The notes: generated by a model from the letters alone, not told the origin. Positions 7,202 through 14,759 are shown, numbered from the stretch's first letter. The stretch: 64,000 nt of DNA from Mesobacillus campisalis (GCF_000986785.1 NZ_LAYY01000002.1:1-64000), one strand, 5' to 3'. Program-made: numbers and translations.

Positions 7202-8467
7202 ATGGATAAAGTCTTATTTCTTCCGTTCGAAGCATCTAGGTTCTTCACATATAAATACGAAAAAAAACTAGTTCTTGAATACCCTTATGGAACATTCGGA
7301 GAGTCTCATTTGACTAACTTTTTAGCTAGTAACCCTACTCCAACTCTTGGATTTACCTTTTTAAGGCAAAACAAAAGCCATATTAAAGTTCCTTTTGGTG
7401 AGGTTGTGATTGAATCAGTTATAAGGCCAAATGATATACAGCCCATTTGGGAGTTGATTTATAGACATTCCACCATGACGGGCAAGTCTCTAACGGAATC
7501 GTTCTTAGATATTAGATCAATACATTCTATTCCACCAGTCCTAGATGAAGCTATCTCTTTATATTTATCTCAAAAAAACCATAATGACTCAGAAATCGGA
7601 CAATTCATTAAATTCGTAGGTGGTAAAGTTTCAGGAAATTCGTCACTACTATGGTTCGTATGTTCTGTTTTAGAGAATTTCACTTCGGGTTTGCAGACTA
7701 TTAAGTTTCATGATTTTCTTTTAGGAAATAACCGCAAGCCACATTTTAGGTCCCTTTTTAGCCTAGTTTCAATTAATGATTATTTATTTTTTAGAAACGA
7801 ACTCAAAAATAAAAGTGACTATTCAGTTGGTGAAGATGCCAGAGATCTTGCATTTGGATATCTAAAAGCTAATTTCATTTCCACTAACCATCATTCTTTA
7901 TTTAAAAAACTATCTGAAAAAACTTGGAGGGATTTAATAACCACACCACAGTATAATTATCAACATAACAATAAGACTTACAAAATTTTATTCCATAATA
8001 TATGGGAATTATATAAAAATGAAGATTTTACTTTTGTTGATTTTGATACTGAAGTGAAATGGCAAACTACACCTCCTTCACTAGGGGGAGTAAAACGTGG
8101 ATCACTTGATGCGTTTATACATTTAACAGACTCTGTGGGTACGCATTGGAAATTATACATAGAGTTTAAAAACTTTAATGAAACTCTAACTGATATAAAG
8201 GATGTTGAATATCAACCATATGCCATTTTTAATAACGACTTCAGTTATTCAAGGTATAAACACAATTCTGGTGATCAATGGTTATATATTGCAATTACCA
8301 GAGGCACACCGCATTATAAGATTAATGCTACTTTGCCAAAACATCACTATATGGATTTCACATGGAGTCATTTTTTCGATCAGGTAATGACCAAAGTTTA
8401 TCCATTGGCAATTTCTTCTTCTGATAAAAATTTATTGAACTTTATCAATTTTCTTTTCAATAAGTGA
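7202..8467 (+). CDS. Protein of unknown function with a PD-(D/E)XK-like C-terminal domain
   Basis: 421 residues from ATG 7202, chosen because AGGTG (7191-7195) precedes it by 6 nt; an ATG at 7172 in the same frame has no ribosome site. The C-terminal part has a nuclease-like core: GSLDAFIHL with D303, then beta-strand residues WKLYIEFKNF carrying E321 and K323, the D...ExK pattern of PD-(D/E)XK enzymes. A glutamate at 284 could be the N-terminal helix residue. The N-terminal 270 residues are mixed alpha/beta and unrecognised. No methyltransferase neighbour is visible, so an ordinary restriction pair is not supported. A stand-alone nuclease cargo gene is the best guess. Confidence 0.6.
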   Translation: MDKVLFLPFEASRFFTYKYEKKLVLEYPYGTFGESHLTNFLASNPTPTLGFTFLRQNKSHIKVPFGEVVIESVIRPNDIQPIWELIYRHSTMTGKSLTESFLDIRSIHSIPPVLDEAISLYLSQKNHNDSEIGQFIKFVGGKVSGNSSLLWFVCSVLENFTSGLQTIKFHDFLLGNNRKPHFRSLFSLVSINDYLFFRNELKNKSDYSVGEDARDLAFGYLKANFISTNHHSLFKKLSEKTWRDLITTPQYNYQHNNKTYKILFHNIWELYKNEDFTFVDFDTEVKWQTTPPSLGGVKRGSLDAFIHLTDSVGTHWKLYIEFKNFNETLTDIKDVEYQPYAIFNNDFSYSRYKHNSGDQWLYIAITRGTPHYKINATLPKHHYMDFTWSHFFDQVMTKVYPLAISSSDKNLLNFINFLFNK

Positions 8468-8494
8468 ATTAAACATTTACTACTTTAATGATAG

Positions 8495-8645
8495 TGTCCC
8501 TACGGGACAGTGCTACGGCTTCGCCTTGCACCATTGTTAGCTCCCCTAATAGGATTAATTTATCTTTCCCTAAGAATGTACCGCATAACATGGAGGGGGT
8601 AGTCGTTAGACTTCCCCTGTAATGTTATCGGTATGGCTTTAGCCA
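8495..8645. other. Cluster of hairpins between convergent genes
   Basis: Within 150 nt there are TGTCCC/GGGACA (8495-8509), a GGCTTCGCC mini-hairpin (about 8517-8526), a long arm pair ATAACAT (8585-8591)/ATGTTAT (8622-8628) with inner AGGGG/CCCCT, and ATGGCT/AGCCAT (8632-8645). None has a proper T run. It sits between the 3' ends of the PD-(D/E)XK gene and the helicase-like gene. Possible structured RNA, origin or transfer-type site. Confidence 0.4.
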
Positions 8646-8753
8646 TTAGTAACTGTATAAACTTTTTATATTTCTTTCTATAAGGAAATCATTTAAAAAC
8701 TCAGTAATACCAAGGGTTTCAGCGTTTGTTTACACTTTTTTTTGAATAAACGG

Positions 8754-10034
8754 CTATGCTCTTATTTCCTCATTATTGAGATACACTTCTAGCAGTGTCC
8801 TCATTCTCTTACTAGGGATATAGACATTAATTTGCTGCCCTTTTCTGATCCTGCTCCTGAATATCCACTGTAGTAACTCTGATAGGGCAAATAAATCTTC
8901 ATCTACAGTAACCCCCTTACCAGTAAAAAACCTTTTAGTAATAGGATTCATGAACCTATTGGCAAAGTATATACAGGTAGACTTATTGGCATAGTCATTA
9001 GTGGCCCTTGCTGTAACCTCTACAAACTGTTTTTTAAGATTTTTAGGACATAGGGTCTTTTCAAACTCTTTAAACGTAGTCCACATTACTTCCTCACTGG
9101 ATACCCCTATTTTGTTTCTATAGTAGTTAAAAGCATTATCTTTCAATATTTTCTTTTTAGCTGAACTTTCCATCATCCTAGCCGTATGTGATTTACTGAA
9201 AGCTGTTCGGTCCTCCCCTACCCTGTTTAAATCTATCCTGTCAGTAGGCTTAGAATAATGAATGTTGATTAGCTGCTTTAAATGCTGCCTATTCTCTTTT
9301 TCGAGGGAGATATTGTCAATTAAAGAATACTTGCCGTTCAAGCATCCTACTGAATAGAAAGTATAATTTAGATTAAAGAGATCATAGTAATACCGCTGTA
9401 ATTGACCATTGAACATATATGTCAGGACAAATATTTCTTCAAAGCCTTTAAACGCAGAAACAGGGAACAGCCAATACATGGTGATATTCTCGTAAATCAT
9501 CAGGTTATTAGCGTTAGCAAGGTTACGAATATCTTTAAATTTCCCCTCAGAATAGTCCTTTTCATTCCAATGTACAAACCCCTTATCATCCACTGTCATG
9601 ACTGGTTCATCAGCCTTTGTGCGTGCCGTCATTAATAATTGCAAATCATCCTTAGAAATATCCACCTGTTCTATGACATTCATTACCTCATCCAATATAA
9701 GGTTATATCCTTGCATTTCAATCAGTTCGATTAGTTCAGTATCCATTCTCTGAAACAGTGCATGGGTGGAGACAATATTTTCCCCCTTAGCGATAAGTTG
9801 TTTTAAACTGTCCAGCTTAGTGCCCCCTTTAACTGCCTCTGGCTGTACAAAGTCACGGTTAACTGAGTTTATTACACGGTCAACCTCACTCTTAAAGGGG
9901 GTAATGTATATGAACTTTTTATAAAATGCAGATTCGTTCATATACTGTATAGCCCATGATGTTTTACCTGACCCCATGATTGAATCCACTATGTTTATTT
10001 TGTTCTGTATTGGTTTCCTGATTAACATTGTCAT
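8754..10034 (-). CDS. P-loop superfamily 2 helicase-like protein, likely replication protein of the element
   Basis: 426 residues. Walker A is GSGKTS at 21-26. A second motif, FIYITPFKSE, resembles helicase motif Ia. Walker B is LILDEVMN, with the DE at 115-116. LLQWIFRSRIRKG near 388-400 matches the Q..R..R arginine-finger motif VI of superfamily 2. ATG 10034 follows AGAGGA by 6 nt. Similar stand-alone DEAD-like proteins occur in plasmids, phages and integrative elements, where they serve replication; that role is inferred. Its leader holds the third copy of the island repeat (10082-10118), and the hairpin cluster at 8495-8645 lies past its end. Confidence 0.65.
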   Translation of the reverse strand: MTMLIRKPIQNKINIVDSIMGSGKTSWAIQYMNESAFYKKFIYITPFKSEVDRVINSVNRDFVQPEAVKGGTKLDSLKQLIAKGENIVSTHALFQRMDTELIELIEMQGYNLILDEVMNVIEQVDISKDDLQLLMTARTKADEPVMTVDDKGFVHWNEKDYSEGKFKDIRNLANANNLMIYENITMYWLFPVSAFKGFEEIFVLTYMFNGQLQRYYYDLFNLNYTFYSVGCLNGKYSLIDNISLEKENRQHLKQLINIHYSKPTDRIDLNRVGEDRTAFSKSHTARMMESSAKKKILKDNAFNYYRNKIGVSSEEVMWTTFKEFEKTLCPKNLKKQFVEVTARATNDYANKSTCIYFANRFMNPITKRFFTGKGVTVDEDLFALSELLQWIFRSRIRKGQQINVYIPSKRMRTLLEVYLNNEEIRA

Positions 10035-10081
10035 TTCTATTCCTCTTTCCTCTAAGTGTAAAGGGACTAAAAAAAACCTTT

Positions 10082-10118
10082 CACCCGAGGACTTGCAATC
10101 CTACAGGAAAAAGGACAC
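10082..10118 (-). repeat. Third copy of the island leader motif
   Basis: On the minus strand it begins GTGTCCT, contains TTGCAAGT and ends CGGGTG, aligning over its length with the copies at 109-146 and 191-227. It lies 48 nt upstream of the helicase-like gene's ATG and downstream of the integrase terminator, so it belongs to the helicase leader. Confidence 0.5.
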
Positions 10119-10125
10119 AGGAAAA

Positions 10126-10160
10126 TAAAAAAAACTGCCTGACGGAAGGTCAGACAGCAT
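10126..10160 (-). terminator. Integrase terminator
   Basis: The hairpin pairs CTGCCTGAC with GTCAGACAG and is followed on the minus strand by eight T, 12 nt past the integrase stop. Confidence 0.85.
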
Positions 10161-10171
10161 TGAGTATATTT

Positions 10172-11155
10172 TTATCTTTTACCAAGAACTCTATTAAGTG
10201 GAGAGAATGAATTATGCTGCCTTTTCACATCTGTATCGGTCATCTGAATATATTTACGGACCATAGACATATCTGTATGACCTAAAATTTTTTGTAAGGA
10301 AAACGGGTCCCCCCCATTCATGACATAAAACAACGCACCTGTATGTCTGAAAGTATGAGGACTCACTCGCTTATTTCTAATTCCGGCTAGCTCCCCATAC
10401 TCAGTTAACCTTCTTCTCCAGGTATTACTTAGAATTGGTCGGCCATCATAGGTAACAAATAATGTGTCAACTCCAAAATCTTCAGTCTCGTTCATATACT
10501 CACTTAATAATTTCAAGGTTTTAGATGAAATAGGGACATTTCTAGCACGTTTGGTTTTAGTTTCATGAGGATCTAGTTTAATAAAACCACTACTTAAATC
10601 CACGTTTGACCTTTTAATATTAATTAATTCGGAAATTCTAACCATTGTATCAAGTAGAGTATAAATCATAACCCTGTCCCTAAAACCTACATATCTATCG
10701 TCACGAATTTGATTTAATAACATTTTAACTTCCGCTGGTGTAAAAGCTTGTATTTCATCCTCTGGAGTTTTCACTGGCCTTATCCGCTCGTGTATCCCTT
10801 CTTGAATCCAGCCCTCCTGAAAACAATAGCGAAGAAAAGCGCGCATAGTCCTAATACGAACATTTGCTGTTGCGGGTGCTAAACCTTTGTCATGTAACAT
10901 AAATCCTATATACTCTCTAAAAAATTCGACCTTAATGTTGCTGTTAACTAAATCCCCACCTGAATATTCGCTCAGATAACGAAAATGTTCATAATACTGT
11001 TGGATTGTTGGTTTTGCCAAACCCTCTGTTTGCTTATAATTCATAAACCGCTCGAACATTTCAAAAAGAGTTAACTTATTTTCAATAGACCCAACACGAT
11101 ATAAACTCTGACCATCTCTTGTACCTTTACGATTAGTTTTACGAAAAACAGACAT
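10172..11155 (-). CDS. Tyrosine recombinase/integrase of the selC island
   Basis: 327 residues from ATG 11155, which has AGAAGGGTGG about 8 nt upstream; a GTG four codons earlier overlaps that site. The N-terminal SAM-like core-binding domain (about 25-125) includes LTLFEMFERF. The catalytic domain has all active-site residues: R173 (MVRISEL), K200/K202 (ETKTKR), H267 and R270 (HTFRHT), H293 (LGHTD) and Y302 (RKYIQ). The gene points away from the tRNA-Sec gene, whose 3' end lies 177 bp from its start, the usual layout for a tRNA-directed integrase. It presumably inserts the island into selC. Confidence 0.92.
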   Translation of the reverse strand: MSVFRKTNRKGTRDGQSLYRVGSIENKLTLFEMFERFMNYKQTEGLAKPTIQQYYEHFRYLSEYSGGDLVNSNIKVEFFREYIGFMLHDKGLAPATANVRIRTMRAFLRYCFQEGWIQEGIHERIRPVKTPEDEIQAFTPAEVKMLLNQIRDDRYVGFRDRVMIYTLLDTMVRISELINIKRSNVDLSSGFIKLDPHETKTKRARNVPISSKTLKLLSEYMNETEDFGVDTLFVTYDGRPILSNTWRRRLTEYGELAGIRNKRVSPHTFRHTGALFYVMNGGDPFSLQKILGHTDMSMVRKYIQMTDTDVKRQHNSFSPLNRVLGKR

Positions 11156-11196
11156 AAAAAAATCCACCCTTCTTTTTCAGAAATTAGTGGATTAAA

Positions 11197-11228
11197 CACA
11201 CTAGTAGACCGAAAATCGGTCACACTAG
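11197..11228. repeat. Direct repeats flanking a palindrome in the integrase leader
   Basis: CACACTAG occurs at 11197-11204 and 11221-11228, 24 bp apart, on either side of the palindrome GACCGAAAATCGGTC (11207-11221). Another short direct repeat, AAATCACAGT, lies at 11272-11281 and 11284-11293, nearer selC. These are plausible integrase arm sites or an operator of the integrase gene. Confidence 0.5.
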
Positions 11229-11331
11229 GACTATGTAATTTAGCAAAAAATACTAATGACTTTATGAAAATAAATCACAGTTCAAATCACAGTCAAAAAA
11301 CTGTTCAAACCGTTGATAACATTGAAAAACT

Positions 11332-11428
11332 TGGCGGGACTGCGTGGGAATCGAACCCACCTGACCTGGCACGCAGGTCACAAGCGGTTTTGAAGACCGT
11401 GGAGGACACCAGTACCCCATCCAGCCCC
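11332..11428 (-). tRNA. selC: tRNA-Sec (anticodon UCA), selenocysteine tRNA
   Basis: 97 nt including encoded CCA. The anticodon loop is CTTCAAA on a CGGT/ACCG stem, placing TCA in the anticodon position to read UGA. The variable arm is long (GACCTG/CAGGTC, 6 bp). The T arm is GTGGG-TTCGATT-CCCAC. Acceptor arms GGGGCTGG and GCAGTCCC give seven pairs, one of them G-U, with a G-G at the eighth position. The 8+5 domain layout and extra arm are those of bacterial tRNA-Sec rather than a suppressor tRNA-Ser. It requires SelA, SelB and SelD, none of which is in this window. Its 3' end abuts the island. Confidence 0.92.
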
Positions 11429-11450
11429 GTATTGTTTGATGACATATTCT

Positions 11451-11479
11451 ATTATAATTCGACACTGTTTTTTTTTCAA
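11451..11479 (-). promoter_or_regulatory. selC promoter
   Basis: On the minus strand TTGAAA (11474-11479) and TATAAT (11451-11456) are separated by exactly 17 bp. The tRNA 5' end lies 22 nt past the -10 box. Confidence 0.85.
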
Positions 11480-11512
11480 GGTCTTTGAATTTTACACTAT
11501 GCATAAGTTGGC

Positions 11513-11542
11513 TTGTCTTACGAGGCAGTAAGATACTATAAT
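11513..11542 (+). promoter_or_regulatory. yneK promoter
   Basis: TTGTCT (11513-11518) and TATAAT (11537-11542) are 18 bp apart, 36 bp upstream of the yneK start. It diverges from the selC promoter. Confidence 0.6.
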
Positions 11543-11577
11543 AAAAGAGAGATTTTGTAAGATGAAGGTGAAATGAA

Positions 11578-12003
11578 ATGTTAACTGGCTGGTTTTTATG
11601 GTTTATTTTAATATGGATTGTTATTTTCGCGGGTTCAATGGCGATTGGCGGCTTCTTTATGTTCCGCAAGTTCTTGAAGAAAATGCCGAAAGAAGACGGC
11701 AAGTCGGATATGGATTGGGAAGAACACTATGTGAAAGAGACCCGGGATTTATGGCCTGATGACCAAAAAGCGTTTCTGGAGGATTTGGTCAGTCCGGTTC
11801 CTGAACTGTTTCGTGACGTTGCCCGGCAAAAGATTGCCGGCAAGATCGGCGAACTTGCACTGAAGGAAAAGGTTTCGAGAATAACACCCGACCTTGTTAT
11901 CCGCGGCTATATCCTGGCTACCCCGAAACGGGACCACAAGTTTTTGCGCAAAAAACTCTCTGAGAACAAGATCAATATCACCCCATATGAACATTTGTTT
12001 TAG
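11578..12003 (+). CDS. yneK: YneK-like protein (DUF2621)
   Basis: 141 residues. One N-terminal membrane segment (about 4-30, WFLWFILIWIVIFAGSMAIG) is followed by a basic cytoplasmic domain with WEEHYVKETRDLWPDDQKAFLEDLVSPVP, typical of the DUF2621/YneK family of Bacillaceae. The molecular function is unknown. In B. subtilis yneK lies close to ccdA and ccdC, which are also nearby here (12959-14267), supporting orthology. ATG follows GAAGGTGA. The gene is the first core gene beyond selC and has its own promoter and terminator. Confidence 0.85.
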   Translation: MLTGWFLWFILIWIVIFAGSMAIGGFFMFRKFLKKMPKEDGKSDMDWEEHYVKETRDLWPDDQKAFLEDLVSPVPELFRDVARQKIAGKIGELALKEKVSRITPDLVIRGYILATPKRDHKFLRKKLSENKINITPYEHLF

Positions 12004-12031
12004 GCTGCTTCAAATTCGAAGCAGCTTTTTT
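12004..12031 (+). terminator. yneK terminator
   Basis: Arms GCTGCTTC and GAAGCAGC with loop AAATTC, then six T, starting at the yneK stop codon. Confidence 0.9.
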
Positions 12032-12097
12032 CAATTCCCCCCTACCCAAATCATGTTTTCATCTGTATAATAGTAACTACTTTTAAATATGAAGATG

Positions 12098-12225
12098 TTT
12101 TCTAGGGTTCCGCAAACGATTTTGGTTGGCCTGGTCCGAGAGAAGACACACAGCTTTGCTGTGCCACGGAGGGACAAAAGCCCGGGAGATTCTGTTTTTG
12201 ATAACAGTCTCCTGGGCTTTTTTTG
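12098..12225 (+). promoter_or_regulatory. Guanidine-I (ykkC) riboswitch with terminator
   Basis: The aptamer shows the landmark blocks of the class in order: CTAGGGTTCCG (12102-12112), GGCCTGGTCCGAGAG (12128-12142), a variable hairpin, CACGGAGGGACAAAAG (12165-12180) and CCCGGGAGA (12181-12189). The last block can pair either in the aptamer or with TCTCCTGGGC downstream to make a terminator ending in a T run (12176-12225). Guanidinium binding therefore permits read-through into the two SMR genes. This is the same leader-gene pairing as B. subtilis ykkC-ykkD. Confidence 0.95.
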
Positions 12226-12263
12226 TATTTCAGAGCAATCTTTGAGGAATAGGAGTGGATAGT

Positions 12264-12605
12264 ATGAATCCGAATTGGATTAAAGTCTTTGTTGCTGCGT
12301 TTTTTGAGGTAATCTGGGTGATTGGCTTAAAATACTCGGACAGTCTGCTTGATTGGACGGGAACGGTTGTGGCGATCATTATCAGTTTTTATGGGCTGAT
12401 TTCAGCCGGAAAAGGTCTGCCTGTAGGTACCCTTTATGCGGTCTTTGTCGGCTTGGGCACGGCTGGGACGGTCGCGGTGGATATCCTCTTTTTTGGGGAT
12501 CCGTTTAAAATCGAGAAAATCCTTTTGATTGTACTTTTGCTGGTTGGAGTGATTGGGCTGAAGCTTGTGACAGATGAACAGCAGGAAAAAGGAGGAGAAG
12601 CGTAA
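12264..12605 (+). CDS. ykkC: Guanidinium exporter subunit YkkC (small multidrug resistance family)
   Basis: 113 residues with four TM helices; the conserved glutamate E14 of SMR proteins lies in [14 protein letters not shown]. The ending [10 protein letters not shown] closely matches B. subtilis YkkC. ATG 12264 follows AGGAGTGG; a GTG at 12255 overlaps that site. It overlaps ykkD by one base (TAATG), so the two are translationally coupled and probably form a heterodimer. Placement behind a guanidine-I riboswitch supports export of guanidinium rather than general drug efflux. Confidence 0.93.
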   Translation: MNPNWIKVFVAAFFEVIWVIGLKYSDSLLDWTGTVVAIIISFYGLISAGKGLPVGTLYAVFVGLGTAGTVAVDILFFGDPFKIEKILLIVLLLVGVIGLKLVTDEQQEKGGEA

Positions 12606-12919
12606 TGGCCTGGATTTCTTTACTGGCAGCTGGATTGTTTGAAATGGCGGGCGTCGCGATGATGAACAAATTTCATCAGGACAAGAAATGGAGTTCGATC
12701 ATCCTTTTAATCCTTTCTTTTGGGGCCAGCTTTCTTTTCCTTTCGGTCGCGATGGAAACCTTGCCGATGGGCACCGCCTACGCCATCTGGACAGGAATTG
12801 GCGCTTCCGGAGGCGCCATCATTGGCATGCTGTTCTACGGAGAATCGAAGGACTGGCGGCGGATTTTGTTTATCGCCATGGTATTAAGCTCCGCTGTCGG
12901 CTTAAAGCTTGTTTCTTAA
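12605..12919 (+). CDS. ykkD: Guanidinium exporter subunit YkkD (small multidrug resistance family)
   Basis: 104 residues, four TM helices, with the SMR glutamate in LFEMAGVAMMNKF and the signature METLPMGTAYAIWTGIGASGG. It aligns along its length with B. subtilis YkkD and ends SAVGLKLVS. Its ATG overlaps the ykkC stop. It forms the paired inner-membrane exporter with YkkC, driven by proton exchange, and is induced by guanidinium through the riboswitch at 12098-12225. Confidence 0.93.
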   Translation: MAWISLLAAGLFEMAGVAMMNKFHQDKKWSSIILLILSFGASFLFLSVAMETLPMGTAYAIWTGIGASGGAIIGMLFYGESKDWRRILFIAMVLSSAVGLKLVS

Positions 12920-12927
12920 TTTCATAA

Positions 12928-12959
12928 AATAAAAAATCCCCTGCAGCCAGGGGATTTTT
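12928..12959. terminator. Bidirectional terminator between ykkD and ccdC
   Basis: Arms AATCCCCTG and CAGGGGATT are flanked by A and T runs, so it can stop both ykkCD (plus) and ccdC (minus). Confidence 0.85.
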
Positions 12960-13447
12960 TATACCAAATTGGGCTCTACCGGTTCATGCAATTCACGGTG
13001 AAGCTTTTTATATTCAAGATACATGGCAATCCGCCAAGGTACAATCATTCCAAAGGCAAGAATCCAGAACATGCCTCCAAGCTCTCCTACATCAATTGTC
13101 GCACTCAGCACCATTTTTGCAATGATTCTGACAGCCAGCAGGCCGACGAGGATATAGATGAACGCTTTGGAACGCTTAAGATATATATCCTGATCCCGAA
13201 TTTCGAATTTGGAGGTTCGAATGAGCAGGATGGAAAACAGCATGCCGATGGCGAGGGCTTCCATCACTTGGAGAAAGCTGACACGAAACATAGGGAAAAT
13301 GAACATAAGCGCCCCCGTGCTCATAAAAATCGGAGGCAGGATGATTTTCCTTGCGGAGGCCGGTTTCTTGGCGGCTTTCATCCTGACAATCATGGCAAGT
13401 GTTCCCATCCCGATGGCCCCAATAGTCGATAATAAAACGTAGTCCAT
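12959..13447 (-). CDS. ccdC: CcdC-like membrane protein
   Basis: 162 residues from ATG 13447, set by AAAAGGGATGAAAG; the ATG at 13456 lies inside that site. There are five hydrophobic segments, starting YVLLSTIGAIGMGTLAMIV. The length and sequence match CcdC/YneJ of Bacillus, a protein encoded with CcdA in the cytochrome c maturation and thiol-redox cluster whose biochemical role is not defined. Here it lies directly downstream of ccdA with a gap of about 110 bp, and the small receiver protein CcdB/YneI, which sits between them in B. subtilis, is absent. Confidence 0.85.
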   Translation of the reverse strand: MDYVLLSTIGAIGMGTLAMIVRMKAAKKPASARKIILPPIFMSTGALMFIFPMFRVSFLQVMEALAIGMLFSILLIRTSKFEIRDQDIYLKRSKAFIYILVGLLAVRIIAKMVLSATIDVGELGGMFWILAFGMIVPWRIAMYLEYKKLHRELHEPVEPNLV

Positions 13448-13559
13448 ATCTTTCATCCCTTTTATTGGATTAACACTATCATTATATAGGAAACAGCCTT
13501 AATTATAATTGAGCATGGCTATTTAAGCAACCTGCCCTAATGGCCTGAGGAGGTGTACC

Positions 13560-14267
13560 CTAAAAACCGGTAAACCCGCCGAACATTGGCGAAAGAAACG
13601 CAATGATCTTGGTCATCCAGTCAAAGAACAGGACAACCCCCATAAGGATCATGATATAACCGCCAACCTTCATGATTTTCACATTATTCTTTCTGATCCA
13701 CTGCATTTTTCCAACATAGAAAGAGAGAATAAAGAAAGGTACAGCAAAGCCGAGAATATAAGCGATCATGTACAGCATGCCAGAGCCTGGATTGGAGCCG
13801 GCAAGCAGGATAACCGATGCAAGAATGGGACCTGTGCACGGGGTCCAGCCGGCCGCGAATGCCATCCCGATCAGCACGGATCCAAAATAGCCTGCAGGGC
13901 GGTTCTTGAATTCAATCCTGCGGTCCGACATCAGCCATTTTGGCTGAAAAATCCCAATGACCATCAAACCGAAAATGACGATGAATATGGCCCCGAGCTG
14001 GCGAATCAAGTCATTGTATTGACTGAATATCTGCCCGATGAACGAGGTGGCAAATCCCAATGCGATAAAGATGATTGAAAATCCCACTAAAAAGAAAAGC
14101 GTGTGCAGCATGCTGCGCTTTTGAAGCATCGCATTTTCACTCTTGATTTCCCCCACCGACATCCCGGTAATATAGGAAAGAAATGCAGGATACAGCGGCA
14201 GGCAGCATGGAGAGATGAAGCTGAGGAAACCGGCTGCAAGCGCAAGCAGTACATTTACGTCTGTCAT
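13560..14267 (-). CDS. ccdA: CcdA, thiol-disulfide transmembrane electron carrier
   Basis: 235 residues, six TM helices. The two redox cysteine regions are visible: [14 protein letters not shown] near the N-terminus and [10 protein letters not shown] in the middle. CcdA passes electrons from cytoplasmic thioredoxin to extracytoplasmic thiol-disulfide proteins such as ResA and StoA, serving cytochrome c maturation and spore cortex formation. ATG 14267 follows AGGAGATG. It lies upstream of ccdC on the same strand. Confidence 0.93.
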   Translation of the reverse strand: MTDVNVLLALAAGFLSFISPCCLPLYPAFLSYITGMSVGEIKSENAMLQKRSMLHTLFFLVGFSIIFIALGFATSFIGQIFSQYNDLIRQLGAIFIVIFGLMVIGIFQPKWLMSDRRIEFKNRPAGYFGSVLIGMAFAAGWTPCTGPILASVILLAGSNPGSGMLYMIAYILGFAVPFFILSFYVGKMQWIRKNNVKIMKVGGYIMILMGVVLFFDWMTKIIAFLSPMFGGFTGF

Positions 14268-14504
14268 ATTAACATCTCCTGTTTATACATCAATACGTAT
14301 TCATTCTATCAAATCTATAAAGCAAATGATACGAAACGGTCTGTGAACAATTTATTAATAATGAATATGTTGGCAAATAAACTCCAAGCAGGATTTTTTG
14401 AAATCTGCTGGAAATTCGATTATACTAGAATTTGTCTTTGAAATTTTTTACAAGATTTATAAGCTATTTACATATCCGAGGAAAGTCCTCAGAAAGGGTG
14501 CCCC

Positions 14505-14675
14505 ATGAAGAAACAAGAACTAAGCAATGAGATTGAAAAGAAACGGGAAGAGCTCATCCGCGTGGCATCCACAAACGGACTGAGCTCCTCAAAAGCCATT
14601 CGGTGCAGCCAGGAACTTGATCACTTGCTGAACACCTATCACAGTAGATTTATAAAAAAAGTTAACCTCCATTAA
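14505..14675 (+). CDS. Spo0E-like aspartyl-phosphate phosphatase
   Basis: 56 residues, MKKQELSNEI at the start and the family signature SQELDHLLNTY in the second half, preceded by a helix rich in charged residues (IEKKREELIRVA). This two-helix hairpin is the Spo0E fold, which dephosphorylates Spo0A~P and so delays sporulation. The conserved SQELD block is intact. A weak GGGTGCCCC ribosome site precedes ATG 14505. It stands alone with its own terminator and lies divergent from ccdA. Confidence 0.88.
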   Translation: MKKQELSNEIEKKREELIRVASTNGLSSSKAIRCSQELDHLLNTYHSRFIKKVNLH

Positions 14676-14710
14676 AAACAGCTGTCTCCTATACGGATGA
14701 CAGCTGTTTT
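14676..14710. terminator. Terminator of the spo0E-like gene
   Basis: Arms AACAGCTGTC and GACAGCTGTT, then a T run. The A run on the other side may also let it serve the ABC exporter operon on the minus strand. Confidence 0.85.
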
Positions 14711-14759
14711 TATTTATATGGTAATTATCGGCATCCGGGCAATGACTCCTGCTCTTTTC

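Noticed and set aside
1-11000. Second copy of the selC 3' end marking the far edge of the island
   Set aside because: Reading both strands, no match to the tRNA 3' sequence was found; the edge is probably outside the window.
11262-11702. 146-codon minus-strand frame over selC
   Set aside because: It translates the tRNA gene and its promoter; a chance frame.
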